Shown piece by piece: positions 42,462-51,721 of a DNA stretch of 64,000 nt (position 1 is its first letter; each line of letters opens with the position of its first letter). This DNA is from an uncultured Porphyromonadaceae bacterium (GTDB lineage Bacteria; Bacteroidota; Bacteroidia; Bacteroidales; Barnesiellaceae): assembly GCA_900538555.1 (NCBI GenBank), contig UPYI01000005.1, forward strand, positions 175,176-239,175, read 5' to 3'. A program made the translations under genes and the position numbers. A model generated the notes under the pieces. The model saw only the letters and a program-made list of their open reading frames with translations. It ran no database searches and was not told the origin of the DNA.

Positions 42462-44585
42462 ATGGCAAAATCTGACGCTCATTTGAAATATACCAGAAAT
42501 ATTGGTATTATGGCGCACATCGATGCCGGTAAAACTACCACATCGGAGCGTATATTGTTCTATACCGGTTTGACTCACAAGATCGGTGAGGTGCACGATG
42601 GTGCAGCTACGATGGACTGGATGGAACAGGAGCAGGAACGCGGTATCACGATTACCTCGGCTGCTACGACCACTTTCTGGAATTATAACAGTGAAAAATT
42701 CAAAATCAACTTGATTGACACTCCGGGACACGTAGACTTCACAGTAGAAGTTGAACGTTCTTTGCGTGTGCTCGACGGTGCAGTTGCAACGTTCTGTGCG
42801 GTAGGTGGTGTGGAACCCCAGTCCGAAACCGTTTGGCGTCAAGCTGATAAATACAATGTGCCTCGTATCGGTTATGTAAATAAAATGGACCGTTCGGGTG
42901 CGAACTTCTTCGAAGTAGTCCGTCAGTTGAAAGATGTTTTGGGTGCAAATCCTTGCCCGATTCAAATTCCTATCGGAGCAGAAGAAACTTTCAAGGGTGT
43001 TGTAGACCTGATCCGTATGAAAGCAATCTACTGGCACGACGAATCGATGGGTGCTGACTATTCGGTCGAAGAAATTCCTGCCAGCCTCGCTGACGAAGCC
43101 AACGAATGGCATGACAAGATGTTGGAATCGATTGCCGAGTTCGACGAAGCTTTGATGGAAAAATATTTCGATGATCCTTCGACGATCACGGAAGACGAAA
43201 TCAAAGCCGCTATCCGTAAAGGTACACTCTCGATGCAGATCGTTCCGATGCTTTGCGGATCTTCTTTCAAAAACAAAGGTGTGCAGACTTTGCTCGATGC
43301 CGTTTGTGCTTTCTTGCCCAGCCCGCTGGATACGCCGGCAGTAGAAGGACACGATGCTAACGATCCGGACAAAGTGATAGTAAGACATCCCTCATTCGAA
43401 GAACCTTTGTGTGCATTGGCATTCAAGATCGCAACCGACCCCTATGTAGGCCGTCTGTGCTTCTTCCGCGTATATTCTGGCGAAATGGTTGCCGGATCGT
43501 ACGTATTGAATGCTCGTTCGGGTAAAAAAGAACGCGTTTCGCGTTTGTTCCAAATGCACTCGAACAAACAGAATCCGAAAGAATCTATCGACTGCGGTGA
43601 TATCGGAGCCGGTGTAGGTTTCAAAGATATTCGTACGGGTGATACCCTGTGTGCAGAAGATGCTCCGATCACTCTCGAAGCAATGGACTTCCCCGAACCT
43701 GTGATCGGTATCGCAGTAGAGCCCAAAACCCAGAAAGACCTCGACAAACTGGGTGTCGGCTTGCAGAAACTGGCAGAAGAAGACCCGACGTTCCGTGTTC
43801 AGACCAACGAAGAAACCGGACAAACGGTTATCAGCGGTATGGGTGAGCTTCACCTCGATATCATTATCGACCGTCTGAAACGTGAGTTTAAGGTAGAGTG
43901 TAACCAAGGTCGTCCGCAAGTTACTTACAAAGAAGCTATCACCAAACCGGTTGAACTTCGCGAAGTGTTCAAGAAACAAACGGGTGGTCGCGGTAAATTC
44001 GCCGATATCATCGTACGTGTAGAACCCGCTGAAAATGCAGAACAAGCCGGACTCCAATTCGTAGACGAAGTAAAAGGCGGTAACATTCCTAAGGAATTTA
44101 TCCCGTCGATCCAGAAAGGTTTCACTACGGCTATGAAGAACGGTGTGTTGGCAGGTTATCCGGTAGATTCGTTGAAAGTAACTGTAATCGACGGTTCTTT
44201 CCACCCGGTAGACTCCGACCAGTTGTCGTTCGAACTTTGTGCTATCCAAGCCTTCAAGAAAGCTTGTGAAAAAGCAGGTCCGGTTCTTCTCGAACCGATC
44301 ATGAAGATCGAAGTGGTAACGCCCGAGGAAAGCATGGGTGATGTAATCTCCGACTTGAACAAACGTCGTGGACAAGTAGAAGGAATGGAATCGAGCCGTT
44401 CGGGTGCCCGTGTCGTAAAAGCAAAAGCACCTTTGGCAGAAATGTTCGGTTATGTAACCGCTCTGCGTACGATCACTTCGGGTCGTGCAACATCTACGAT
44501 GTCATTCTCTCACTATTCGGAAGTAAGCAGCTCGATCGCAAAAGGTGTATTGACCGAAGCTAACGGACGGGTAGATTTATTGTAA
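42462..44585 (+). CDS. fusA: Elongation factor G
   Basis: 707 residues. The GTPase motifs are G1 AHIDAGKTTTSE, G3 DTPGHVDF and G4 NKMDRSG; the switch I threonine lies in RGITITSA. Domain IV carries the translocation loop (TGGRGKFADIIVRVEP). EF-G drives mRNA-tRNA translocation. Its position in the str cluster and its normal G domain mark it as the main copy, as opposed to the second EF-G that Bacteroidota also carry. It is 24 bases upstream of rpsJ. Confidence 0.98.
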   Translation: MAKSDAHLKYTRNIGIMAHIDAGKTTTSERILFYTGLTHKIGEVHDGAATMDWMEQEQERGITITSAATTTFWNYNSEKFKINLIDTPGHVDFTVEVERSLRVLDGAVATFCAVGGVEPQSETVWRQADKYNVPRIGYVNKMDRSGANFFEVVRQLKDVLGANPCPIQIPIGAEETFKGVVDLIRMKAIYWHDESMGADYSVEEIPASLADEANEWHDKMLESIAEFDEALMEKYFDDPSTITEDEIKAAIRKGTLSMQIVPMLCGSSFKNKGVQTLLDAVCAFLPSPLDTPAVEGHDANDPDKVIVRHPSFEEPLCALAFKIATDPYVGRLCFFRVYSGEMVAGSYVLNARSGKKERVSRLFQMHSNKQNPKESIDCGDIGAGVGFKDIRTGDTLCAEDAPITLEAMDFPEPVIGIAVEPKTQKDLDKLGVGLQKLAEEDPTFRVQTNEETGQTVISGMGELHLDIIIDRLKREFKVECNQGRPQVTYKEAITKPVELREVFKKQTGGRGKFADIIVRVEPAENAEQAGLQFVDEVKGGNIPKEFIPSIQKGFTTAMKNGVLAGYPVDSLKVTVIDGSFHPVDSDQLSFELCAIQAFKKACEKAGPVLLEPIMKIEVVTPEESMGDVISDLNKRRGQVEGMESSRSGARVVKAKAPLAEMFGYVTALRTITSGRATSTMSFSHYSEVSSSIAKGVLTEANGRVDLL

Positions 44586-44609
44586 TAAAATATTATTATT
44601 AATATCAAT

Positions 44610-44915
44610 ATGAGCCAAAAAATCAGAATTAAATTGAAATCTTACGATCACAACTTGGTCGATAAATCGGCTGAAAAGATCGTTAAGACTGTAAAGGCTA
44701 CCGGTGCAGTAGTAAGCGGTCCCGTGCCCCTGCCTACTCACAAACGTATCTTTACGGTGAACCGTTCGACTTTCGTAAACAAAAAGTCAAGAGAGCAGTT
44801 CGAATTGTCGTCTTTCAAACGCTTGATCGACATTTATAGCTCGACAGCTAAAACTGTGGATGCGTTGATGAAACTGGAATTGCCCAGCGGTGTAGAAGTA
44901 GAAATTAAAGTGTAG
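44610..44915 (+). CDS. rpsJ: 30S ribosomal protein S10 (NusE)
   Basis: 101 residues. The core RIKLKSYDHNLVDKSAEKIV, GPVPLPTHKRIFTVNRS and SREQFELSSFKRLID are conserved. It acts in the 30S head and, as NusE, in transcription antitermination. It continues directly from fusA without a separate promoter, joining the str and S10 operons. Confidence 0.98.
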   Translation: MSQKIRIKLKSYDHNLVDKSAEKIVKTVKATGAVVSGPVPLPTHKRIFTVNRSTFVNKKSREQFELSSFKRLIDIYSSTAKTVDALMKLELPSGVEVEIKV

Positions 44916-44932
44916 TTTAAAAATTAGTAGAA

Positions 44933-45547
44933 ATGCCAGGATTATTAGGAAAAAAAATCGGAATGACATCCGTTTTCAGTGCCGATGGTAAAAACGTACC
45001 ATGCACTGTTATCGAAGTTGGTCCTTGTGTGGTTACTCAACTGAAAACCATTGAAAAAGATGGCTATGAGGCAGTACAAGTAGGTTTCGAAGACAAAAAA
45101 GAGAAACATACTACGAAGCCCGAAGCCGGACATTTCAAAAAAGCAGGCGTAACACCCAAGAGACACTTGGCCGAGTTCAAATTTGACAAAGAGTACAATC
45201 TCGGAGACGTCATCTCCGTAGATGTGTTTGAAGGAGCCGAATACGTAGATGTAATCGGAACTTCCAAGGGTAAAGGATACAAAGGTGTCGTAGGTCGTCA
45301 CGGCTTTGGTGGTGTAGGTCAGTCTACTCACGGTCAGCACAACCGCTTGCGTGCCCCCGGTTCTATCGGTGCTTGTTCTTATCCTGCACGCGTGTTCAAA
45401 GGAACTCGTATGGCCGGTCAGACAGGTAACGCGAGAGTAACGGTACAAAACCTTCAAGTGTTAAAGATTATGCCGGAACACAATCTCCTTTTGATCAAAG
45501 GATCTGTGCCCGGATGTAAAGGTTCAATCGTAATAATTGAAAAGTAA
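44933..45547 (+). CDS. rplC: 50S ribosomal protein L3
   Basis: 204 residues. Early 23S binder; the loop reaching the peptidyl-transferase centre is GQSTHGQHNRLRAPGSIG. The initial LLGKKIGMTSVFSADGKNVP is typical. Its stop overlaps the rplD start by one base (TAATG), indicating translational coupling. Confidence 0.98.
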   Translation: MPGLLGKKIGMTSVFSADGKNVPCTVIEVGPCVVTQLKTIEKDGYEAVQVGFEDKKEKHTTKPEAGHFKKAGVTPKRHLAEFKFDKEYNLGDVISVDVFEGAEYVDVIGTSKGKGYKGVVGRHGFGGVGQSTHGQHNRLRAPGSIGACSYPARVFKGTRMAGQTGNARVTVQNLQVLKIMPEHNLLLIKGSVPGCKGSIVIIEK

Positions 45548-46167
45548 TGGAACTGAGTGTATATAACATTAAAGGTGAGGACACGGGAAGAAAGGTTGCC
45601 CTGAACGATGCCGTATTCGGTATCGAACCCAGCGAGCATGCAGTATATCTGGATGTAAAACAATACTTGGCCAACCTGCGTCAAGGTACTCACAAATCAA
45701 AAGAAAGAAGCGAAGTATCGGGTAGTACCCGTAAGCTGAAAAAGCAAAAAGGTACGGGCGGTGCTCGTAGTGGTGATATCAATTCTCCGGTAATGATCGG
45801 TGGTGGTCGTGTATTCGGTCCGAAACCCCGTGACTATCGCTTTAAGCTGAACAAAAAAGTAAAAGCTTTGGCTCGTAAATCCGCATTGACATATAAGGCT
45901 CAGGAAAATGCGATTGTCGTTGTTGAAGACTTTACATTCGAGGCTCCTAAGACGAAAGAATTCATCAGCATCGTAAAAAATCTGCAAGTTGCTGATAAAA
46001 AGTTACTTTTAGTTTTAGCAGACCAAAATAAAAACGTATATTTGTCAGCTCGCAATTTAGTGAACGCAAATGTGGTGACGGCTTCTGAGCTCAATACGTA
46101 CAAAGTGTTGAACAACAATGCTTTGGTTCTTACGGAGAGCGTGGTGGCTGCCATCAATGAATTTTAA
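45547..46167 (+). CDS. rplD: 50S ribosomal protein L4
   Basis: 206 residues. The extended loop (VSGSTRKLKKQKGTGGARSG, PVMIGGGRVFGPKPRDY) lines the exit tunnel; macrolide-sensitive positions look standard. L4 is an autogenous regulator of the S10 operon in enterobacteria, but the 24-base gap before rpsJ here leaves no room for that leader. Confidence 0.98.
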   Translation: MELSVYNIKGEDTGRKVALNDAVFGIEPSEHAVYLDVKQYLANLRQGTHKSKERSEVSGSTRKLKKQKGTGGARSGDINSPVMIGGGRVFGPKPRDYRFKLNKKVKALARKSALTYKAQENAIVVVEDFTFEAPKTKEFISIVKNLQVADKKLLLVLADQNKNVYLSARNLVNANVVTASELNTYKVLNNNALVLTESVVAAINEF

Positions 46168-46170
46168 TGT

Positions 46171-46177
46171 AAGGAGG
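46171..46177 (+). promoter_or_regulatory. Strong Shine-Dalgarno of rplW
   Basis: AAGGAGG, eight bases before the ATG at 46186. Full Shine-Dalgarno motifs are rare in Bacteroidota. Confidence 0.7.
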
Positions 46178-46185
46178 CTTAAATA

Positions 46186-46476
46186 ATGGGAATTATAATT
46201 AAACCTATAGTTACGGAGAAAATGACAGCGTTGGGAGAGAAGCTTAACCGCTTCGGCTTCCGCGTTGATCCGAAAGCTAACAAGCTGCAAATTAAGAAAG
46301 CAGTAGAAGAGATGTACAAAGTAACGGTAGTATCGGTGAATACTATGAATTATAGCGGAAAAAACAAAAGCCGCTATACGAAGTCCGGCCTTATTCAAGG
46401 TAGAACAGCCGCTTACAAAAAAGCCTTGGTTACATTGAAAGAAGGAGAAACGATTGATTTTTACAGCAATATTTAA
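46186..46476 (+). CDS. rplW: 50S ribosomal protein L23
   Basis: 96 residues. Exit-tunnel protein and docking site for trigger factor and SRP. Conserved IIKPIVTEKMTAL, FRVDPKANKLQIKKAVEEMY and VVSVNTMNYSGK. Preceded by the full Shine-Dalgarno AAGGAGG, unlike most neighbours. rplB follows after seven bases. Confidence 0.98.
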   Translation: MGIIIKPIVTEKMTALGEKLNRFGFRVDPKANKLQIKKAVEEMYKVTVVSVNTMNYSGKNKSRYTKSGLIQGRTAAYKKALVTLKEGETIDFYSNI

Positions 46477-46483
46477 TTAAAAA

Positions 46484-47308
46484 ATGGCAGTACGTAAATT
46501 AAAGCCCACAACACCGGGGCAGAGACACAAAGTTATTGGTGCATTTGATAAAATCACTGCTAGTGCGCCAGAGAAGTCTCTTGTAGTAGGATACAGAAAA
46601 TCGGGTGGACGCAACAACGAAGGTCATTTGACTATGCGTTACATTGGTGGCGGTCACAAACGTAAATTCAGATTTATCGACTTCAAGAGAAATAAAGACG
46701 GTGTTCCCGCAACTGTGAAGACGATCGAGTACGATCCGAACCGTTCGGCTCGTATCGCTCTGTTGTTCTATGCAGACGGTGAAAAACGTTACATCGTTGC
46801 ACCCAACGGCTTGGAAGTTGGTATGACGCTGATGTCCGGTGAAACCGCAGCTCCCGAAATCGGAAATGCTTTGCCTTTGAAAAACATTCCTATCGGTACG
46901 GTGATCCACAACATCGAATTGCGTCCCGGACAAGGAGCCTTCTTGGTTCGCTCGGCCGGAACTTTCGCTCAGTTGACTTCGAGAGAAGGCGATTACGCAA
47001 TTATCAAATTACCTTCGGGAGAAACCAGAAAGATCTTAGCTACATGTAAAGCTACGATCGGTAGCGTAGGCAACTCCGACCACGCATTGGAACGCTCTGG
47101 TAAAGCCGGTCGTTCTCGTTGGTTGGGCCGTCGTCCTCGCAACCGTGGTGTTGTCATGAACCCTGTCGATCACCCGATGGGTGGTGGTGAAGGACGTTCC
47201 TCAGGAGGACACCCCAGATCGCGTAAAGGTTTGTATGCAAAAGGTTTGAAGACCAGAGCACCGAAGAAACAATCTTCGAAGTATATTATTGAAAGAAGGA
47301 AAAAGTAA
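46484..47308 (+). CDS. rplB: 50S ribosomal protein L2
   Basis: 274 residues. Needed for subunit joining and peptidyl transfer. The conserved C-terminal segment GVVMNPVDHPMGGGEGRSSG holds the functionally important histidine. The RNA-binding core RYIGGGHKRKFRFIDFKRNK and GRSRWLGRRPRNRG are intact. Confidence 0.98.
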   Translation: MAVRKLKPTTPGQRHKVIGAFDKITASAPEKSLVVGYRKSGGRNNEGHLTMRYIGGGHKRKFRFIDFKRNKDGVPATVKTIEYDPNRSARIALLFYADGEKRYIVAPNGLEVGMTLMSGETAAPEIGNALPLKNIPIGTVIHNIELRPGQGAFLVRSAGTFAQLTSREGDYAIIKLPSGETRKILATCKATIGSVGNSDHALERSGKAGRSRWLGRRPRNRGVVMNPVDHPMGGGEGRSSGGHPRSRKGLYAKGLKTRAPKKQSSKYIIERRKK

Positions 47309-47328
47309 TCTGATTAACTGAAACAACT

Positions 47329-47598
47329 ATGAGTCGTTCATTGAAAAAAGGCCCATATATCAGTGTGAAACTGGACAAAAAAGTGGCTGCCATGGAAGCA
47401 TCAGGCAAGAAGTCTGTTATCAAAACATGGTCGCGTGCCTCTATGATCTCTCCGGATTTCGTAGGACATACCTTTGCAGTACACAATGGTAATAAATTTA
47501 TTCCCGTATATGTTACCGAAAACATGGTAGGTCACAAGCTGGGCGAATTCGCTCCGACCCGCAACTTCCGTGGACACGGCGGTAACAAGAAAAAATAA
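47329..47598 (+). CDS. rpsS: 30S ribosomal protein S19
   Basis: 89 residues. 30S head protein contacting S13 and the A-site region. Conserved SRSLKKGPYISVKLDKKV, TWSRASMISPDFVGHTFAVH and HKLGEFAPTRNFRGHGG. The C-terminal GGNKKK tail is usual. A 45-base gap precedes rplV. Confidence 0.98.
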   Translation: MSRSLKKGPYISVKLDKKVAAMEASGKKSVIKTWSRASMISPDFVGHTFAVHNGNKFIPVYVTENMVGHKLGEFAPTRNFRGHGGNKKK

Positions 47599-47643
47599 TG
47601 GGCCCGGGAATTGAAAATTTCTAATACAAAAAAGAATTAAAAA

Positions 47644-48054
47644 ATGGGTGCAAGAAAAAGAGTATCAGCCGATAAAAGAAAAGAGGCCCTGAAAACTCAG
47701 TACTTCGCTAAATTGAATAACGTCCCCACGTCTCCTCGTAAAATGCGCCTTGTCGCAGATATGGTGAGAGGTATGGAAGTATTCAAAGCACTTGGCGTAC
47801 TGAAATTCTCGAATAAAGAGGCTTCTCAACGAGTTGAAAAATTGTTACGCTCTGCAATTGCCAATTGGGAGCAGAAAAACGAACGTAAGGCAGAAAGCGG
47901 AGAATTATACATCTCTCAAATTTATGTAGATGCAGCAGCGATGCTGAAAAGACTCCGTCCCGCGCCGCAAGGCCGTGGTTACAGAATCCGCAAACGTTCG
48001 AACCACGTAACGTTGTTTGTTGACACAATGAGTAAAAACGATAACAAAAATTAA
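47644..48054 (+). CDS. rplV: 50S ribosomal protein L22
   Basis: 136 residues. Its beta-hairpin lines the exit tunnel; the tip RLRPAPQGRGYRIRKRSNHV is conserved. The N-terminal extension (MGARKRVSADKRKEALKTQY) is longer than in E. coli, as in other Bacteroidota. rpsC follows after six bases. Confidence 0.97.
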   Translation: MGARKRVSADKRKEALKTQYFAKLNNVPTSPRKMRLVADMVRGMEVFKALGVLKFSNKEASQRVEKLLRSAIANWEQKNERKAESGELYISQIYVDAAAMLKRLRPAPQGRGYRIRKRSNHVTLFVDTMSKNDNKN

Positions 48055-48060
48055 TGTTAG

Positions 48061-48789
48061 ATGGGACAGAAAGTAAATCCGATAAGTAACCGTTTGGGAA
48101 TCATCCGTGGATGGGATTCTAACTGGTTTGGCGGCAAAAACTATGGCGATACGTTGTTGGAAGACAGCAAAATCCGCAAGTATCTCAATGCCCGTCTTGC
48201 AAAAGCCAGCGTTTCGCGCATAGTGATTGAGCGCACGTTGAAATTGATCACGATCACCGTATGTACTGCCCGTCCGGGTATCATCATCGGTAAAGGCGGT
48301 CAAGAAGTAGACAAACTGAAAGAAGAGCTGAAAAAAATCACCGATAAAGATGTTCAGATCAACATCTACGAAGTAAAAAGACCCGAACTCGACGCGCAGA
48401 TCGTTGCCAGCAACGTGGCTCGTCAGATCGAAGGTAAGATCGCATACCGTCGCGCAGTGAAGATGGCTATCGCTTCGACGATGCGTATGGGTGCAGAAGG
48501 TATCAAGATTCAGATCTCCGGTCGTTTGAACGGCGCAGAAATGGCTCGCTCGGAAATGTATAAAGAAGGAAGAACTCCGCTGCATACACTCCGTGCCGAT
48601 ATCGATTATGCTTTAGTAGAAGCATTAACCAAGGTTGGTATTATTGGTGTGAAAGTTTGGATCTGCCGTGGCGAAGTTTATGGCAAAAAAGATCTCGCTC
48701 CTTCGTTCACCAACAATGCGAAAGATTCCCGCGGAAGCAACAACGGTGCTCCGAAAAAAGGAATCAGAAAACCGAAAACTAATCGCTAA
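48061..48789 (+). CDS. rpsC: 30S ribosomal protein S3
   Basis: 242 residues. mRNA entry-channel protein with the KH domain GXXG loop in RPGIIIGKGGQEVDKLKEEL. The C-terminal domain KIQISGRLNGAEMARSE is conserved, and the positively charged tail ends KKGIRKPKTNR. Confidence 0.98.
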   Translation: MGQKVNPISNRLGIIRGWDSNWFGGKNYGDTLLEDSKIRKYLNARLAKASVSRIVIERTLKLITITVCTARPGIIIGKGGQEVDKLKEELKKITDKDVQINIYEVKRPELDAQIVASNVARQIEGKIAYRRAVKMAIASTMRMGAEGIKIQISGRLNGAEMARSEMYKEGRTPLHTLRADIDYALVEALTKVGIIGVKVWICRGEVYGKKDLAPSFTNNAKDSRGSNNGAPKKGIRKPKTNR

Positions 48790-48808
48790 CGAATTGAATT
48801 AACAGATC

Positions 48809-49240
48809 ATGTTACAACCGAAGAAAACAAAATTCAGAAGACAACAGAAAGGGCGCATGAAAGGTTGCGCTCAAAGAGGCAATCAGTTGGCCTTCGGTTC
48901 TTTTGGTATAAAAAGTTTGCAGTCGAAATGGATAACCGGACGTCAGATCGAAGCTGCCCGTATCGCGGTTACCCGTTATATGCAACGTCAAGGTCAAATC
49001 TGGATTAGAATTTTCCCGGATAAACCTATTACTAAAAAACCGGCTGAGGTACGTATGGGTAAAGGTAAAGGTTCGCCCGAAGGATTCGTGGCTCCTGTTA
49101 CCCCGGGTAGAATTCTGATCGAAGTGGAAGGTGTATCTTTTGATATTGCAAAAGAAGCCTTGCGTCTCGCAGCACAGAAACTCCCTGTTACTACTAAGTT
49201 TATAGTTCGTCGTGACTACGATGCAAATCAAAATGTGTAA
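48809..49240 (+). CDS. rplP: 50S ribosomal protein L16
   Basis: 143 residues. It positions A-site tRNA and organises the central protuberance. Conserved KFRRQQKGRMKGCAQRGNQL, ARIAVTRYMQRQGQIWIRIF and RMGKGKGSPEGFVAPV are present; the arginine hydroxylated in E. coli sits in the last of these. Confidence 0.98.
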   Translation: MLQPKKTKFRRQQKGRMKGCAQRGNQLAFGSFGIKSLQSKWITGRQIEAARIAVTRYMQRQGQIWIRIFPDKPITKKPAEVRMGKGKGSPEGFVAPVTPGRILIEVEGVSFDIAKEALRLAAQKLPVTTKFIVRRDYDANQNV

Positions 49241-49247
49241 TTAAGTT

Positions 49248-49445
49248 ATGAAAAAAGCAGAAATCAAAGAACTCGGTTCCAAGGAACTGGCTGAAAGATT
49301 GGAAGCCGCTGTGGTAGAACTTAATATGATGAAAATCAACCACAGTATCTCTCCTTTGGATAATCCTGCCAAAATAACGAAAGCACGCAGGATGATTGCG
49401 CGTATGAAATGTGAGTTGCGCAGCAGAGAACTTAACAACAAATAA
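49248..49445 (+). CDS. rpmC: 50S ribosomal protein L29
   Basis: 65 residues, two long helices. L29 lies beside L23 at the tunnel exit. Recognised by ELGSKELAERLEAAVVELNM and KITKARRMIARMKCELRSRE. Too short for strong motif evidence alone, but the location between L16 and S17 is diagnostic. Confidence 0.96.
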   Translation: MKKAEIKELGSKELAERLEAAVVELNMMKINHSISPLDNPAKITKARRMIARMKCELRSRELNNK

Positions 49446-49457
49446 CGCAAATCCAAG

Positions 49458-49718
49458 ATGGAAAATAGCAGAAATTTAAGAAAAGAAAGAGTCGGCGTTG
49501 TTTCCAGCAACAAGATGGACAAAACCATTACCGTTGCCGTTAAGTGGAAAGAGAAACACCCGATCTATGGTAAATTCGTGAACAAAACGAAAAAATACCA
49601 TGCTCACGACGAAAAGAATGAGTGCAATATCGGCGACACTGTACGTCTGATGGAAACTCGTCCGCTGAGCAAAACGAAAAGATGGAGATTAGTAGAAATA
49701 ATCGAAAGAGCTAAGTAA
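49458..49718 (+). CDS. rpsQ: 30S ribosomal protein S17
   Basis: 86 residues. Five-stranded barrel that stabilises the 16S 5' domain. Conserved KERVGVVSSNKMDKTITVAV, YGKFVNKTKKYHAHDEKNEC and RPLSKTKRWRLVEI. rplN starts two bases after the stop. Confidence 0.98.
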   Translation: MENSRNLRKERVGVVSSNKMDKTITVAVKWKEKHPIYGKFVNKTKKYHAHDEKNECNIGDTVRLMETRPLSKTKRWRLVEIIERAK

Positions 49719-49720
49719 TT

Positions 49721-50086
49721 ATGATACAACAAGAATCAAGACTTACAGTAGCCGATAACAGCGGAGCCAAAGAAGCCCTTTGCATCCGTGTGTTGGGAGG
49801 TACAGGCCGTCGTTACGCTTCGGTGGGCGATATCATCGTAGTCGCTATTAAGAGCGTTATCCCGTCGAGCGACGTGAAAAAAGGTACTGTATCGAAAGCC
49901 GTTGTCGTTCGTACGAAAAAAGAAATCCGTCGTGCTGACGGTTCGTATATCCGCTTTGATGACAACGCATGTGTATTGTTGAATGGTGCTGGCGAAATCA
50001 GAGGTAGCCGTATTTTCGGACCGGTGGCGAGAGAGCTGCGTGCTACGAACATGAAGATCGTTTCCTTGGCACCCGAAGTACTTTAA
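49721..50086 (+). CDS. rplN: 50S ribosomal protein L14
   Basis: 121 residues, full length. Inter-subunit bridge protein and RsfS docking site. Conserved MIQQESRLTVADNSGAKEAL, VGDIIVVAIK and NGAGEIRGSRIFGPVARELR. Confidence 0.98.
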   Translation: MIQQESRLTVADNSGAKEALCIRVLGGTGRRYASVGDIIVVAIKSVIPSSDVKKGTVSKAVVVRTKKEIRRADGSYIRFDDNACVLLNGAGEIRGSRIFGPVARELRATNMKIVSLAPEVL

Positions 50087-50104
50087 TAAGTAAAACCAAA
50101 ATTA

Positions 50105-50425
50105 ATGAGTAAATTACACATTAAAAAGGGAGATACCGTTTACGTAAATGCCGGTGAAGATAAAGGTAAAACCGGTCGCGTACTGAGTGTGTTGGTAAAA
50201 GAACAACGCGCTATCGTGGAAGGTATCAATATGGTCTCCAAGAGCACCAAACCCAATGCCAAAAATCCTCAGGGAGGTTTAGTGAAAAAAGAAGCCCCTC
50301 TTCATATCTCTAATTTGAATCTGTTGGATCCGAAGACTGGAAAACCCACTCGTATCGGACGGAAGAAAAATGAAGCAGGCGTTTTAGTACGTTATTCTAA
50401 AAAATCAGGAGAGGAGATTAAGTAA
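50105..50425 (+). CDS. rplX: 50S ribosomal protein L24
   Basis: 106 residues. Assembly initiator on 23S with a KOW motif (KKGDTVYVNAGEDKGKTGRV). Conserved GINMVSKSTKPNAKNPQGG. Its stop overlaps the rplE start by one base (TAATG), so L5 translation is coupled. Confidence 0.98.
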   Translation: MSKLHIKKGDTVYVNAGEDKGKTGRVLSVLVKEQRAIVEGINMVSKSTKPNAKNPQGGLVKKEAPLHISNLNLLDPKTGKPTRIGRKKNEAGVLVRYSKKSGEEIK

Positions 50426-50976
50426 TGAGCACTACTCTGAAAAAAGATTATACAGAAAGAATCGTGCCGGCGTTGGAAAAAGAGTTCAAATACTCTTCGA
50501 AAATGCAGGTACCTGTCTTGAAAAAGATCGTTATCAACCAAGGTCTGGGTCAAGCAACCGGCGATAAGAAAATCATCGAGACCGCTATTACGGAATTGAC
50601 GGCAATTACCGGTCAGAAAGCAGTAGCCACTCTCTCTCGCAAGGATATTTCAAACTTCAAGTTGCGTAAAAAAATGCCTATCGGCGTGATGGTAACTTTG
50701 CGTCGCGACCGCATGTATGAATTCCTCGAACGTCTGATCCGTGTGGCCTTGCCCCGTATCCGCGACTTCAAAGGAATCGAAGGCAAACTCGACGGAAGAG
50801 GTAATTATACGCTCGGTATTCAGGAACAAATCATTTTCCCTGAAATAAATATCGATAGTATTACCAAAATTATGGGAATGAATATTACCTTTGTAACTTC
50901 TGCGAAAACAGACGAAGAAGGGTATGCTTTGCTGAAAGAATTCGGCTTACCTTTTAAGAACGCAAAAAAAGACTAA
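50425..50976 (+). CDS. rplE: 50S ribosomal protein L5
   Basis: 183 residues. Binds 5S rRNA and contacts P-site tRNA. Conserved VLKKIVINQGLGQATGDKK, KKMPIGVMVTLRRDRMYEFL and YTLGIQEQIIFPEI. rpsN begins three bases after it. Confidence 0.98.
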   Translation: MSTTLKKDYTERIVPALEKEFKYSSKMQVPVLKKIVINQGLGQATGDKKIIETAITELTAITGQKAVATLSRKDISNFKLRKKMPIGVMVTLRRDRMYEFLERLIRVALPRIRDFKGIEGKLDGRGNYTLGIQEQIIFPEINIDSITKIMGMNITFVTSAKTDEEGYALLKEFGLPFKNAKKD

Positions 50977-50979
50977 GAC

Positions 50980-51249
50980 ATGGCAAAAGAATCAATGAAA
51001 GCTCGTGAAGTGAAAAGAGCGAAGCTGGTTGCCAAATATGCCGCTAAAAAAGCTCAACTGAAAGCGGAAGGTAACTATGAAGCTCTCCAACTTCTGCCGA
51101 AAAATGCTTCTCGCGTACGTTTACACAATCGTTGCAAATTGACTGGTCGTCCGAAAGGATATATCCGTCAGTTTGGAATTTCTCGTATCCAATTCCGCGA
51201 AATGGCTTCGGCTGGTTTGATACCGGGCGTTAAAAAAGCAAGCTGGTAA
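50980..51249 (+). CDS. rpsN: 30S ribosomal protein S14, zinc-free type
   Basis: 89 residues. The long form: the zinc-binding CxxC pairs of the short S14 are absent and only one cysteine (HNRCKLTGRPKGYIRQFGIS) remains. The C-terminal RIQFREMASAGLIPGVKKAS is conserved. The 59-base gap to rpsH contains no visible signal. Confidence 0.98.
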   Translation: MAKESMKAREVKRAKLVAKYAAKKAQLKAEGNYEALQLLPKNASRVRLHNRCKLTGRPKGYIRQFGISRIQFREMASAGLIPGVKKASW

Positions 51250-51308
51250 AATTATTTTTAGTGTTAAATATTGTCCGGATATCCGGATCAATTTAAACAA
51301 TCATTTTT

Positions 51309-51704
51309 ATGACAGATCCAATAGCAGATTATCTGACAAGATTGAGAAATGCGATTAAAGCTCAACACAGAGTTGTTGAAGTGCCCGCCTCAAACTTGAA
51401 AAAGGAAATCACGAAAATCCTTTTTGAAAAAGGCTACATTCTTAACTATAAGTTTGTAGAAGAAGGTCATCAAGGTTCCATCAAAATCGCCTTGAAATAC
51501 GACCCGGTAAACAAAGTGAACGCAATCAAGAAGCTGACCCGCGTGTCTACTCCCGGTTTGCGTCGTTACACAGGCTACAAAGATATGCCGCGTGTATTGA
51601 ATGGTTTAGGTATTGCCATCCTTTCTACTTCCAAAGGCGTTATGACAAACAAAGAAGCCCAGGAATTGAAGATCGGTGGTGAAGTTCTTTGTTATGTATA
51701 TTAA
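51309..51704 (+). CDS. rpsH: 30S ribosomal protein S8
   Basis: 131 residues. Central-domain 16S binder and, in E. coli, the repressor of the spc operon. Conserved DPIADYLTRLRNAIKAQHR, RVSTPGLRRYTGYKDMPRVL and GLGIAILSTSKGVMTNKEA. Preceded by a longer gap than its neighbours. Confidence 0.98.
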   Translation: MTDPIADYLTRLRNAIKAQHRVVEVPASNLKKEITKILFEKGYILNYKFVEEGHQGSIKIALKYDPVNKVNAIKKLTRVSTPGLRRYTGYKDMPRVLNGLGIAILSTSKGVMTNKEAQELKIGGEVLCYVY

Positions 51705-51710
51705 TCGGAA

Positions 51711-51716
51711 GGAGGT
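51711..51716 (+). promoter_or_regulatory. Strong Shine-Dalgarno of rplF
   Basis: GGAGGT within GGAAGGAGGT, five bases before the ATG at 51722; extended complementarity to the usual 16S 3' end. Confidence 0.72.
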
Positions 51717-51721
51717 AAATT

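Noticed and set aside
42462..44585. Specialised second EF-G
   Set aside because: The G-domain motifs are all canonical and the gene is in the str cluster.
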